A DNA stretch of 64,000 nt, from positions 1-64,000 of the forward strand of contig LNKV01000052.1 in NCBI GenBank assembly GCA_001465935.1. Direction: 5' to 3'. The DNA comes from Clarireedia homoeocarpa (Eukaryota > Ascomycota > Leotiomycetes > Helotiales > Rutstroemiaceae). This document shows positions 42,481 to 54,034 of this stretch, one piece after another. The stretch's first letter is position 1, and each line of letters starts with the position of its first letter. The position numbers were made by a program, and so were the translations under genes. Below the pieces are notes generated by a model. The model ran no database searches and had not been told where the DNA came from. It worked only from the letters and a program-made list of their open reading frames with translations.

Positions 42481-45400
42481 TCAACGTCGAGAGTCTTCCG
42501 CTCTCCGGTAATATTCCTCCTGCATACGTCTGTCTTCCTGCATACGTCTGTCTTCCTGCATACGTCTGTCTTCTTGTATACGTCTCTCCATCCGCTCCCT
42601 ATCATAAGGATTATCGAAACGTTCCGGCGGAGCTTGCTGCTGCTGCTGTTGTTGCTGGTATTGTAGCGGGTGTTGAGGATTTTGTGCGTATTTTGCCGGT
42701 TGTGTTGGAGGAGGAGCAGACGCTGCTCCATTGTAACTACGCCCTTCAAAACTGTTGTGGCGCGAATTTTGTAAAGCTGCATGCGGTGGAGGATATTGCG
42801 GGATAGTCGGCGGTGTATTGTGACGTTGCGGTGGAGGATATTGCGGGATAGTCGGCGGTGTATTGTGACGTTGCTGTGGTTGTCCGAACGCAATTTGTCT
42901 ATGACCAACTGTTGCTTGGGCAGGAGTATGATATGCAACTCGAGGCGAGCCAGCTGCACTTGACTGTTGAGACATCATGTACTGAGGTTGACGTGAGTAA
43001 TAGTCGCGCTCATTAGCAGGCGCCAAATCATGTGGGGACGTCATTGGCGGACGTTGCATTTGTTGAGCTGCTTGAGGTGGCGGAGGAGTAGCTGAGTACG
43101 GTGACTCATTAAGTTTTGTGGCTGGACTCCGTGCATATGCAGCAGCAGGTATGTCATTCAGAGAAGCCTCTCGACGGATCGGCGGAGCCTGCGAGCTAAT
43201 CGACTGGCGAGACGGCTGAGGATACATCTGATGATGCTGTACTGGAGGTGCAGCCGCATAGCTTCGGTTTTCATAAGAGGTGGGAGTATAGCTACGCGTG
43301 TGACCCACAGATGATGAATGTTGATGTATGGGATGAGAAGGACCTTGGGCATAGGTATGCTGGCTTTGACTAGAGCCTGGCTGAGACGGCATTTGATGCG
43401 ATGCTTTCTGTTGCTGCATTGTTTGCTGCTGCTGCTGTTGCTGCTGTTGCTGCTGTTGCTGCTGTTGAATTTGTTGGGATAACTGGGAAGGTTGTTGGGG
43501 TGCCTGACCTTGATGAGCATATCTTGAAGTTTGCAAGGGATGATGAGGAGCTGGCGGAGGTGTTCGCGTCGTCGGGAGTGACGAAGTGCTGCTAACTCTT
43601 TTCGGTGGTGCTGGTTGAGGCTTAGGCTCGCTTGGTTCATCATTGAGCAGAGACATGATACTTGATGTCTTCCGTGGTGTTTCTTGTTGACGCACAGCAT
43701 TGACCGCAGCAGGCAGAGGTGGTGGAGTAGAATACTGCTCAGAAATAGGCGGAGTATTAACAGGACGAGTCATGGTGGGCGCTGAGCTGGAGTTCAAAGC
43801 CTGCGGAGCACCTATATTGTCGCTCAATAGGTTCCGCACTGCCTGGTTCCTCGGCTGGTATTGGTGAATTGAAGCAGAGCGTCGAGCATCAGTTATGTAT
43901 GGGTTTTCAGGTCGTGAAGGGGCCATGGATCCTGGTCGGCTGTTTGGTGCGGAATACATTTCGTACTGGTGCGGGCTAGAAATATCGTTTTCTTGCTTCA
44001 ATTGATGCTTTCGTTCCCGCTTCTCCTGTCTTTCCTGTTGCTCACGCTGCTGTAGTTGTTTTTGCTGTTGCTGCTGTTGCTGCTGCTGCTGTTGTTGCTG
44101 TTGTTGCTGCAGCTGCATAAGACGCTCCCTTTCTATGCGCTCACGCTCTCTTTCTATGCGCTCACGCTCTCTTTCTATGCGCTCACGCTCACGCTCACGT
44201 TCGGTTCTCTCCGCTCTCTCTCGTGCATTCCTTTCGGCGCGTTCACGATCTCGTTCTGCTTGCTCACGTAACTTCTGTTGCTGTTGTTCACGTAATCCTA
44301 AATCACGCAACTCCTTTTCCCTTTGCGCCTCACGTTCTCGTGCCAGTTGTTGTTGCAAAGCTGCTTGCTGCTGAAGAGCTTGCTGTTGCAGTTGATGAGC
44401 TTCTCGCTGAGCTGCTTCAATTCTGCTGCGCTCAATACGGAGAGCCTGTTCTTTTTCGAGTTGAGCCTCTTGAGCAGCCTGCGCAGATCGTTGGGCTATG
44501 GTAGCTGCATCAGGAACCGGGGGAGTAGGTGTGGATTGCTGCTGCTGCGCGAGTGCCTGTTGTGAAAGAGTAGGTTGCAAAATGGGGCGCGAGGTGTCAG
44601 TTGTGAAATATCCTAATGGTGGACCTCTAGACTGTCTAGGCTGCTGCTGCTGAGGTGGTTGGGAAGAACTCTGTTGATTTGCCTGCTGGTGTGTCCGCTT
44701 AGAAGGTAGGGTACTCGAAGTTATGGTTTGATTCATCGACTGCGGCACCGGTCCAGCCTGTGCCAAAGCAGGGAATCTAGTATTCAGACTCTGGGGAGGT
44801 GGCGGCGATTGCTGAGGCAGTATCATCGGTGGGTTGGGTGAAGGCACATCTTCGAGATCTATAGCCGAAGATGATCGGGGGATGGGGCTGGGACCTACTT
44901 CATAGCGTCTCTTTTGTTGAACCATAGGGGTAGGGGGTGGTCCGGTCGATTCACCTTTCTCGCGTTTCGCATCAGCTTCTTTGGAAATTTCTTCCCACTC
45001 TCTTTTATTCCCTGAATCTACCGAGCGTTGATAGTAGTTTTTGACCTGTTCAGTAATGTCAGCTAAACGCTTTGGGCCTGTTCGACCTTTGATAATGTTG
45101 AGCCAGTTGAAATTGTCTTTGTATACCATAATGTGCGTTTTTGAACCCATGTGCTTTGCAATCGCATGCCAATCTGTGCCAAAGTGTCGCAGTAATGCCG
45201 GAAAGTCTGTCTGTTCCTGTACGCTCCAGTAACTTGAGGTTTGTTGTTGTACGGCGGAGCGACGATCCGATGGAGTGTCGAAACCGGAGGGAGGAGCGGA
45301 ATCAAGTCGTTCCGGAGCAAGGGGCATCGTCTCTATATTAGCTGTCATTGTTGGGGTGAGTCTGTCGGCAGGTATGAATGGGGACGGGAAAGCGGATTGG

Positions 45401-48400
45401 GGTGGGTTTGGAACGACACCATCAAATTGTGGAATGAAACGATTCGGGCCAGAATTATTTGGAGGGTTAGGTGGTGAAGCCGCAGGACCAGGAGGAGGAC
45501 GACTTGTCGATGGCTCTGGTGCAATCACAGCGGGCGGATTCGGAGACTCGCCATTACGGCTTGAGGGACCGGGGGCGGCCGCTAATAGTTGGCTGGCTTT
45601 TGGTTGCTTTGGAACTTTCTCTCGTGTCTTGGTCCTTTTCTTCGTCGGCGCAGAATCATTGCCAGCTTCACCTTTAGGCGTTGCCACTTTTCTAGGTGTT
45701 TGCGCCGGGCTTGCTCCTTCATTTTCAGTTGGAGCCACTTCGAAGGGCCAGGTAGGAGCAGCAGCACGTTTAGGCCGTCGTCGCTCGCCACCAGTCTCCG
45801 AATCCTGTGTAGCCTCGACATCATTATCGCCTCCATTCTCAAGATTCGTTATTAAGGCACTCGATTTGGGTTTAGGCCCCCTTCCCCTGCGGTTCCTTGG
45901 CTGACCCTTCTTTGGTTTCGTAGCTTGCTTCCACCTAGGTGTGTGCTTAACAAGATAATAATGTTGAATGCAAGCCTGGTAATTACGATCGGGAAGCGAT
46001 TGCGCAATGAGAGAGAATTGCTTGGGTGCTTGAACGTAGATCTTCTCAAAGGTAGTTTTCTCCTCTTCCGTGAAATTGTCAATCGGCTCACCATACTCCA
46101 GTATAGCAAATGACCGCTCAAACGGAACCTTGTGAGTCGCATCACGGAAGACAGTCTCTTGCCATTCCTCATCATCCCAACACATGGCAGGAATGGCGGC
46201 CTCCTTTGAGTTTGCAGTTTTAGCTCTATCATTGTGTTCCTGCTGCTCTTTCGATTCTCGTGCTTCGCGTTCTGATTCGCGGAGTACACGCTCAAAATCA
46301 TGTTCCGTGGCAAATCTTCTTCCAGCACTTCGCTGACCTTCCGGTTTGGTTTCCAAAGATGCCACAGATTTAGCCGCTTCGGCTGCTTTCTCGGCCTCCT
46401 TCTCCTGTGCTTTGGCAAATGTCGCTCTGCTTCGGACAGCGATTGGATCCATATCAAAATCAGTAAATCTGCGGTATTTGTAGTAGCGTTGCGCCCACAG
46501 CTTTCCTTCTTCTTGTTGTTCCCTAAGCCTTCGAGTTTTCTTGTCTACTAAGAGTCTTGTGATGCGAGTCTGGACATCTTGATTGGGTTCAAGTGACCGC
46601 ATAAACTCCGGGTCATCGAACCATTTATTAACCTTGAATTTTGGGAGACTTGACAACGGGGGAGTTTTCATTAGCTTTCGGACAGATTCCAACTTCCTGA
46701 TTTCTTCGAGTCGCTCGTCTTCTTTCCGCAAGATCTCGAGCGCTTGAAGCTCCTCGGCACGTTCCATCTCAGCTTGTTCTCCATCGCTCTCATCAGGCAT
46801 CTCCATCATCGGCTTCGGTGGAGCAAGAACGACAGCAGATACTGGTGCATCTACCTGAGGAGTAATAACCGGAATATGTTGACCGTTCATAACGATTTCA
46901 GGTCCGTTCAACCGCGGAGACGGAGGAGAATGGTCACCGTTTGTCTCCACAATTGCTGGTGCCTCATTGATCATTGAATTTTGAACTACGTCATGAGGTG
47001 TAGCCTCAGGTCGCTGGACGAGTTCCTCGTTTGACGGCAATGGCAAGCGAGGTATGACTGTCCTTGGACTGATAGGTTCATCTTCCCCAGGCGCATCGGC
47101 ATCCGGCAAAATCTCGGAGTCAACAATCTCTAATTGTGCTGGCGATGGCGGCGGTAGCGGGGGGAACGGTGGTACAGCGACACTGGGTGCAATAGGTTCC
47201 GGGACAACTTCCGGCTCACTGGGCGCAACAATGGGGATTGCTGCCTCAACTTCCTTCTCAGGAGGCTCAATCTGCATCAAGGGCTGTGCTTCCAGCGGGA
47301 TTGTTGTCGGCTCTAGTTCCACAGGAGTAGCCTCCTTGATTACCGGTTCTACTACCTCAGGAGCCTCGGGGGCAATTTCGGGTATATTTTTCGTTATTCT
47401 TACTTCGGCAACAGGGGCAGGCGGGTGTACCTCTTCCATCGGTATATCGACAGCTTTGGCAGCACTTTTTGGACCAACACATTCCTCAACTGCATCAGAA
47501 CCATCTCGTACGTTCTCTTCAACAAGGGGTGCATCAATGAATGGCTGAAGATACAAAACTTGATCGGCTGATGGTGGGTCAGGTCTGTTGTGCGCAAGCT
47601 CGAGTTGGCGTCGAATTTGCGCTATCTCGCTTTCGAAATTAATTTCATCCTCATCATCATCTTCATCATACGGATCAACATCTGAATCAGAGAAGTCGTC
47701 TCTGATTTGCGGTTTAGGTGGCCGTCTGCCGAAAATAGGTTTGCGCTTGCGCCGCACTAGCTGTACGGGCGTAGACTCGTCTTCTAGCTTTTTCTCTAGC
47801 GCAGGAGTAATTTCTAGTTCAGCTTTTGTTTCCACCATTGGTGCTGGTGGGGGTTGCGAATTTGCCGATTTGTTGGGAGTATAAGTAGTATTCGAACCCG
47901 GTCTACTTGTATGAAAGCGGGGCGCCGTAGGAACAGACACCCCCGGGACTGGACTTTGAGCAACGGTAGCAGGAGCTCCAGTAGAGCCAAATGCTGGTAC
48001 CTGAGGAGGTGGTGCTAGATCTAGTAAGTACGACGCCCCAAAGAAAGTTGTATTTGGATATATTGCATGGATAGAATAGCTTACTTGCGGAAGGCTGAGT
48101 CCTCCGACTCCAACTTGGTTCTGGTGACCTGCTGCGACCTTGCGGGCGATGATAATCTTCATAGTACGGCCGACCACGCCCACGTCCTACCCCGCCTCCT
48201 CTAGCTCTGCCATATCCATGAACAAACGCTTGGGACGATGACTCCGAAGAAGGCGAATTCGCAGAGAGTGGGCCATCTCTTGACGGTCTTCGAGCACGAT
48301 CTAGATCTAGACTCGAAGGAGCATCTCTAGCATCACGATTATTGTAAGTTGGCGACCGACCTCTACCAGGAGGTGAGGAGGGTCTACGTCCTCTGAAAGT

Positions 48401-48880
48401 ATCGCGACCACCACGCCAATCTCTATCCCGACTCCTATCTCGAAATGGTGGTCTTTCATCTCTTCTTACATCTCTGTCTCTATCTCGATAGTCTCGTTCT
48501 CGCAGATCTCGATCTCTACTTTCATCGCGCCGATTATCCTCGCGCGACCAGCCTCGCCCACGACCGCGTCCTCTACCTCTATAATCGCCTCGATATCCGA
48601 AATCACCTCGGTACCCATCGCTAAAACTGCCTCGAGGGCCACTAGGAGCGTCAGGGTATGCTTTCGATCCGGCTCTGGGCCCTCGTGGGGGATCGCGAAT
48701 GTCTCGAGAATCTCGAGGAGGGATTTCTCTATCTCTAAATAATTCTCGGTTCGAGTTGTCTTTGAAAGCCGCAGCATTCGCTCTCGAAAGGGAAGGTGAT
48801 CTCCTCCTCTCGCCACGCGGGGCACCTCTATATGAATCAGAATCGCGAGAGTCGATATACCGTCGAGGGGAGCGATCCAT
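42481..48880 (-). CDS. snt1: Snt1-like Set3-complex subunit (NCoR/SMRT relative)
   Basis: Two exons, 48880-48085 and 48020-42481, give about 2111 residues. The intron is GTAAGC to an ACTAG acceptor; a second acceptor 6 nt on would remove two residues. The N-terminus is R/D/S-rich (RDRDWRGGRDTFRGRR) with an RGRGRGRG tract. Then come an acidic/proline region and a helical basic segment (RKEDERLEEIRKLESVRKL, WFDDPEFMRSLEP). A first SANT domain follows at about 880-935 (FTEEEKTTFEKIYVQAPKQF then QACIQHYYLVK). A second SANT lies at about 1195-1250 (WSVQEQTDFPALLRHFGTDW). The C-terminal third is glutamine-rich, with polyQ runs and tandem MQEDRR repeats. Snt1 scaffolds the histone deacetylase complex. 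The true start may lie upstream: the frame stays open to an acceptor-like CCTCAG near 48948, but I found no matching first exon. Confidence 0.85.
42520..42590. repeat. 18-bp coding minisatellite in Snt1
   Basis: About three and a half tandem 18-bp units encode MQEDRR near the C-terminus of the Snt1-like protein. Just upstream in the protein, 42783-42872 holds two copies of a 45-bp unit coding RHNTPPTIPQYPPP. Confidence 0.85.
44050..44118. repeat. PolyQ-coding CAG/CAA tract in Snt1
   Basis: A mixed CAG/CAA run codes about 16 consecutive glutamines, next to an R-E-R-E-R-I array from 12- to 24-bp units (44125-44200). Similar shorter Q runs lie at about 43425-43470 and 42640-42660. Confidence 0.85.
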
Positions 48881-50033
48881 AGGCGAACGATCTCGTGGAG
48901 AGCGACGAGACTCGCCGGGTTCGTATGTTGAGTTCCTGGAAGATGCCCTGAGGAAATGATGAAGTCAGTCTACGGCGCAGCCTAAAATGTGGAGAGGTAA
49001 ACTCAGTCAAGACGAACATTTGAGCTCATGGGCGATGGCCCAGCGGGACAGTATTGGATGTTCTATTCGTATTCAAATATGGCCGAAGAATGAATTGTAA
49101 TATGCGACGTCTATCGGTGATAGTAGGCCCTCCTCAACAAGGGATTCTGCTGTATCGCGACTTCTTCCGTTGACCTACAGGACCGCGCAAAAGAGAGGTA
49201 AAGCGGTCGACACGGCGGCCTTGCGAGGAGTCGAATATTATACAGATAAAGGATTGAATTGAATGTGTCCGTTTATTTTCGGTTATCGACCTTCCGCTTC
49301 TCCGGTTGTGCGTTTATTATTGGGTTGTTGATAGAGCCTTCTTGCTTGTGCTTGCCTTGGATTGAATTGAAGTTCTCGGGATTGAAAACGTTACCTCAAA
49401 TGGTTAGCGCATGGTCTAGCACACCAGACCGGCACCGTGCGACTGCATAACCTTAAATGTTACCATATCTAGTTAAGATCTAGCTTGGCTGCGCAATTAA
49501 GCGCCTCCCCATGCTTTCTCAGTTGAATCCTTGTCCAGACGGATGCATAATTCCCAGAAATTTTGACGTGCAAAAATGCAAAAATAATGAAGATATACTT
49601 TTGACATTGTACCTTTCTTGTACATCTGTTTGACGACATCTGAAGCCATATCACGGGTTCGCGCACTGCACGTGCGAATCATATCATTTGGTGCGATCAT
49701 CTGGAGCGAATCGTAAGAGATCTGCTTTAGTCCAATACTTACCAGCTCATTAACTCGACGTTAGCTTCATCCCACCAAGCCATCTTGGATTTTCCATTTC
49801 GTCGAGTCAAACATCCACGTGAATCACATTCGGGGGCATTATTAGTCAGGGACACAAGCACCCCGTTATTCCAGAGGTCGATAGGCAGCTAGCTCTTACC
49901 AACAGTGACATCAAGTGATCACGTGCATAATCAAGCGCGCAGACTGGTGGCACAAGTGTTGTCTAGCCTTCACACGATTCCTCTGCACATTGCTCTGGCG
50001 GCAGCAGTTTCCAAGATATCACTACTTCCTAAA
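48881..50033. promoter_or_regulatory. Divergent intergenic region, Snt1 and deoxyhypusine synthase
   Basis: About 1.15 kb. It probably includes 5' UTR sequence of both genes and perhaps an unresolved first exon of Snt1. A reverse frame at 49700-49497, with an in-line upstream ATG at 49784 (MAWWDEANVELM), looks protein-like, but the intron between the two pieces leaves a stop in every phase. I do not call it a gene. Confidence 0.4.
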
Positions 50034-51543
50034 ATGGTTTCTCCAGAAGAACCTCGGGGAGCGCCCCCGTCTTCAGTTACGGAAGCTGTCCTGGTCCCAT
50101 CCAATGAAATGCCAAAGGATGCAAAGAAAGTCGAAGAACTAGACTTCAACAGGCTTGCCGGTGGACCGATTACTGTTGATGATCTTATAAGTGGGATGAA
50201 CAGTATGGGATTTCAAGCAAGTTCTATTGGTGAAGCTGTCCGCATAATCAATGATATGGTGAGTGAGGCACTTCTCCACTGGTTACTTCTCGAACTCCTT
50301 TCCACGCCTCCATTCACCTTTACTTCGTCTCTCTCAGTTACAACCCTCCATTCATCTTCATTTTCTCTCTTCCAGTTTTGTTTTTCTTGCAATATCAAAC
50401 CTCCCAGTCCCTGAATTAACAGCCGCCCCCATTGCCAGCGCGCGTGGCGCGACCCTGCCACCTCCGCACGCACTACCATCTTCCTCGGCTACACCTCAAA
50501 CCTAATATCTTCCGGTCTCCGCGGCACTCTCCGCTACCTCGTTCAACACTCCCACGTCTCCGCTATCGTCACCACTGCCGGCGGCATCGAAGAAGACCTA
50601 ATAAAATGTCTCGCCCCGACATACCTGGGATCCTTCTCCACTCCCGGCGCCGATCTCCGCTCGAAAGGCCAAAACCGCATTGGCAACCTCATCGTACCCA
50701 ACAACAACTACTGTCTCTTCGAAGACTGGGTCGTCCCCATTCTCGACGCCATGCTCCACGAGCAAGAATCCACCCGCGATGATCCTGATCCTCAGAAGCG
50801 CGTAAACTGGACGCCGAGCAAAATCATCCATCGACTCGGGAAAGAGATAAACAATGAAGATAGCGTATGCTACTGGGCATACAAAAACAACATCCCTATA
50901 TTCTGCCCTGCACTAACTGATGGCTCGTTGGGCGATATGTTGTATTTCCACACGTTCAAATCATCGCCTGCGCAACTGCGCGTGGATTTGGTGGAGGATA
51001 TCAGGAAGATCAATACGATCGCTGTGAGGGCGAAGAGGGCGGGTATGATTATCCTTGGAGGCGGCGTGGTAAAACATCATATTGCGAATGCGTGTTTGAT
51101 GCGGAATGGAGCGGAGTCGGCGGTGTATATTAATACGGCTCAGGAGTTTGATGGGAGTGATGCGGGGGCGAGACCAGATGAGGCAGTTAGTTGGGGGAAA
51201 ATTAAGGTGGGGGCGGATAGTGTAAAGGTATTGTCTATTTTTACTTCAATTTTTTATCAATTCATTGCTTTATTGGTCGCTCTCGCTGTTGTTTGCCCAT
51301 TTCCTCCTTCCCCTTCGCTCCTTCCCCTTCGCTCCTTCCCCTTCGCTCCTTCCCCTTCGCTCCTTCCCCTTCGCTCCTTCCGCTCCTCCCGACCCGCCTT
51401 ACAATCTCACCATACACCCCGCAACTACCTCTCCTCATAATTTTCGCTAATCTCAAACTCTCTTCCCACAGGTCTACGTCGAAGCAACCGCCTGTTTCCC
51501 ACTCATTGTTGCCACCACATTCGCCAAAGATCAACAGTCATAA
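50034..51543 (+). CDS. Deoxyhypusine synthase
   Basis: Three exons, 50034-50258, 50439-51227 and 51472-51543, give 361 residues. Introns are 180 nt (GTGAGT..CCAG) and 244 nt (GTATTG..ACAG), both phase 0. The enzyme uses NAD and spermidine to make deoxyhypusine on eIF5A, and is essential in eukaryotes. Landmarks are RAWRDPATS..TTIFLGYTSNLISSGLR, VTTAGGIEEDLIKCLAPTYL, NLIVPNNNYCLFEDW, NIPIFCPALTDGSLGD, GGGVVKHHIANA, EFDGSDAGARPDEAVSWGKI (with the catalytic lysine) and VYVEATACFPLIVA. It is complete. The last intron carries a 12-14 bp minisatellite. The ATG at 50034 gives the expected family start; an upstream in-frame ATG at 49905 seems too early. Confidence 0.95.
51302..51385. repeat. Intronic CCTTCGCTCCTTCC minisatellite
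   Basis: About five tandem units of 14-18 bp (CTTCGCTCCTTCCC type) sit inside the second intron of the deoxyhypusine synthase gene, giving a strong pyrimidine bias. Open frames here are artefacts. Confidence 0.8.
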
Positions 51544-52722
51544 CAACAACAAACATCGGAGACCCTGTCACACCCAGAAACTGTATCCGCGTCCAACTCC
51601 AAACCTTAGCTAGTCTATGGAAATAAAGACGATAAGGACAGGGGTTATCTAAAATCCTCTATCCATTCATTCATGCACCAGGAGTAAAACTTTAAAAAGA
51701 ATTGAAAGTCTCCAAAACACTGCATTATTCATGCCCAATTCACATTCTCAATACACACTTCAATAGAAACACATGTACATATACAGTCGATGAGAAATGC
51801 AATATCATTGACCAGTGTCTACTCTGAACACACAAGATAAACGAAGACAGTACAGACCAGTCCAATACAGCATCAACGCACGAATCTCACCATCCATGCA
51901 TAGACCGTATCCAACTAGCCATACCTATCTAAATATCCATCCATCTGTTCATCGACACCAAGCCCATTATAGACCAGCCCAGCCCAGCCAAGTCATATTC
52001 CATCATTTTCCAAAAAGACGTAAGCCAAACGTTGCAAAACTATCCAATCCCATCCGTCATCATCCTAACCTCCTCATTAACAAATGACTTACCCCCCTTA
52101 CCCCATCCTCAGTTCCAAACCCCTGCCATTACGTTCATTCCCTCCCCAAATTAAAATACCAAATGAAGCTCAGTGTCATCCATCAGATGCCCGATCTATC
52201 CTAGACTATCGAGTCTACTCCTACCATCTTATAAATTCCTAACCCAGAGGAACCACAAAGAAAGTTCAAATAATCAATCCGCCATGTCCTCCTCACTCTC
52301 TCCCCTCTCCCCTCTCCCCTCTCCCAAATCCAAACTCGACATAAGGATAGAGTAGATAAGAGATCAGAGTAGAGTAATCCCAGACTCGTATATCGTATGT
52401 TTAGCTACTTCGCTGTAACGCTATGCCTTCAGTAGTATCTCGCTAATAGACTGCTGCTAGAGTACATGACCAAAAAGATAAGGGCCTGTCTCGGAGGTAG
52501 TAATGCTCTTCTTTTTCTTTTTCGAAACCTAAAAAAAAGAAGTTTTTGTCGCTAATGCTGTATATGTGTGTATCGTAGGTAGTATAGAGATCGTTATAAT
52601 TCATCCGCCGGCATGGCATCGTAGATGTATAAGTTCATATTCGATTATTTTGTGAACCATTATCTTGGTATATCGTAAAGATGTATCTTTCCCGGGCTGC
52701 ATCTGTCTCTTGCTTGTGTGTG

Positions 52723-52762
<40 letters not shown>

Positions 52763-53215
52763 AGTATTTCCTTTGTATCACCAGAAGCTGCAATTTCTAC
52801 CAGTAAATATACTAGCTATCCAACCAACTGCAAAACTTCTGATATTTGACCAAAACATATATCTTAGAGACAGTATGTATATAGCCGTTCTTGATGTCTA
52901 AGTTTCACTTAAGCAATCAGAAATGTAATATCTCGATGCCCAGATTCCCCTTGAACAACCAGGAATTCGAAGTTGGCCGGGCAGTTAGTACATCCACTGG
53001 TGATACAAACCAAAACCAACAGTACTCGAGTAGTCAATCCAAAACATCAAATTTTGACATAACTGCTAACCAGCTTAGACATCCGACATGACCCCCCCTA
53101 GTTTTCAAAAAAAAAAAAATCTTGCAAGAACGAATAAAAAAGTTACAACAAGACAGGAACAAAAATTTCAAATCAAAATGTTCCACAATCAAAGGAGTGG
53201 AGTTTTCAGTGCCAC
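51544..53215. other. Long intergenic stretch with 37-nt poly-T
   Basis: No supported gene. A T run occupies 52725-52761. CTCTCCC arrays occur at about 52296-52325. Both flanking genes converge here, so long 3' UTRs are likely. Confidence 0.5.
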
Positions 53216-54034
53216 CTACAGCATCGGTGGGGTTCGAGGCAAGCTTGCCCGATATTTCGGATGATTTATGTCTCTGTAGATGATAGTGAAGCGCTTTTGA
53301 ACATTCTGGTTGTTACTTTCTGTTGTAGTATTTTGAGCTTCGTTTAATCGTGTGGTCGATCCAGAAAGTCGTGGGGACCTCCTAATGCCTACTACTGAAC
53401 TGGCCTTCCGAACTCTGTGGGTTCTAGATTTCTTAGCAGTAGCTTCTTGGGCATTCGAAGTCTTTTTACTGTTTCTCGAAGTCTTCTTAGGGCAGGAGGT
53501 AGTCTTTGAAGCGCCATCTTTGAGTGGATTCTGGCTCCAGGCGTCATTGGGGGTTGATTCTTCGTCGCTGTCGGGTTCAGATTCAGTAGCATCGGGGTCC
53601 ACATAGCTTGGATGGATCTTTCCCACACCATTTTTACCCACTTGAGCCTCGTCGAGACTCCCGGCTAGGGCAATGTCGTGAGTTCTGTTGCCGGCATGGA
53701 GAGGTTCATTTTCTGTATCTTGAGGGGAGGTGGTTAAAAGACTGCTATAGTTAGCATAACTTCCAGGTTGAAGGAAGAGTTGTACGGACATGACGGGCAT
53801 TGGACCAACTGAATTTACTCCGTATCTCAATGCCATCAATAGCCGTGCGCCGCATTCTGTATGCCAACATTTTGGGCAATCCTTGCAGTAAAGGTTTGAA
53901 AGAGGGTAAGACATTATCGCGGTCGGTGAGTTGAGACCAGAAGGTATATATATAATTGGCCCGTAGAAGAAGGGAAACTTAATGGTGATGCTTGGGCATC
54001 TTCCAGTTGACCGGTCACAGATGGAATACACCAA
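53216..54034 (-). CDS. Unrecognised basic/serine-rich protein
   Basis: A single frame of 272 residues; an inner start at residue 41 (MSYPLSNLYCKDCPKCWHTE) is equally possible. That N-terminal part has a cluster C-x2-C-x2-C-x4-C (CKDCPKCWHTEC), possibly metal-binding, followed by a proline- and hydrophobic-rich stretch. Residues of about 135-230 are acidic then strongly basic, with bipartite-type signals (CPKKTSRNSKKTSNAQ, KKSRTHRVRK, RRSPRLSG), suggesting a nuclear protein. The C-terminus reads FTIIYRDINHPKYRASLP. On the - strand a TATATATA at 54197-54188 lies about 155 nt upstream. I recognise no family. Confidence 0.5.
   Translation of the reverse strand: MVYSICDRSTGRCPSITIKFPFFYGPIIYIPSGLNSPTAIMSYPLSNLYCKDCPKCWHTECGARLLMALRYGVNSVGPMPVMSVQLFLQPGSYANYSSLLTTSPQDTENEPLHAGNRTHDIALAGSLDEAQVGKNGVGKIHPSYVDPDATESEPDSDEESTPNDAWSQNPLKDGASKTTSCPKKTSRNSKKTSNAQEATAKKSRTHRVRKASSVVGIRRSPRLSGSTTRLNEAQNTTTESNNQNVQKRFTIIYRDINHPKYRASLPRTPPML

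Noticed and set aside
49396..49450. tRNA-like stretch (GGTTAGCGCATGG with a GGTCT..AGACC stem)
   Set aside because: The A-box-like sequence is not followed by a B box, the anticodon loop would be eight bases and no acceptor stem forms.
49497..49784. Possible two-exon small gene on the - strand (MAWWDEANVELM then MIAPNDMIRTCSA)
   Set aside because: Good GTAAGT and CCAG sites exist but joining them makes an immediate stop; no alternative site restores frame.
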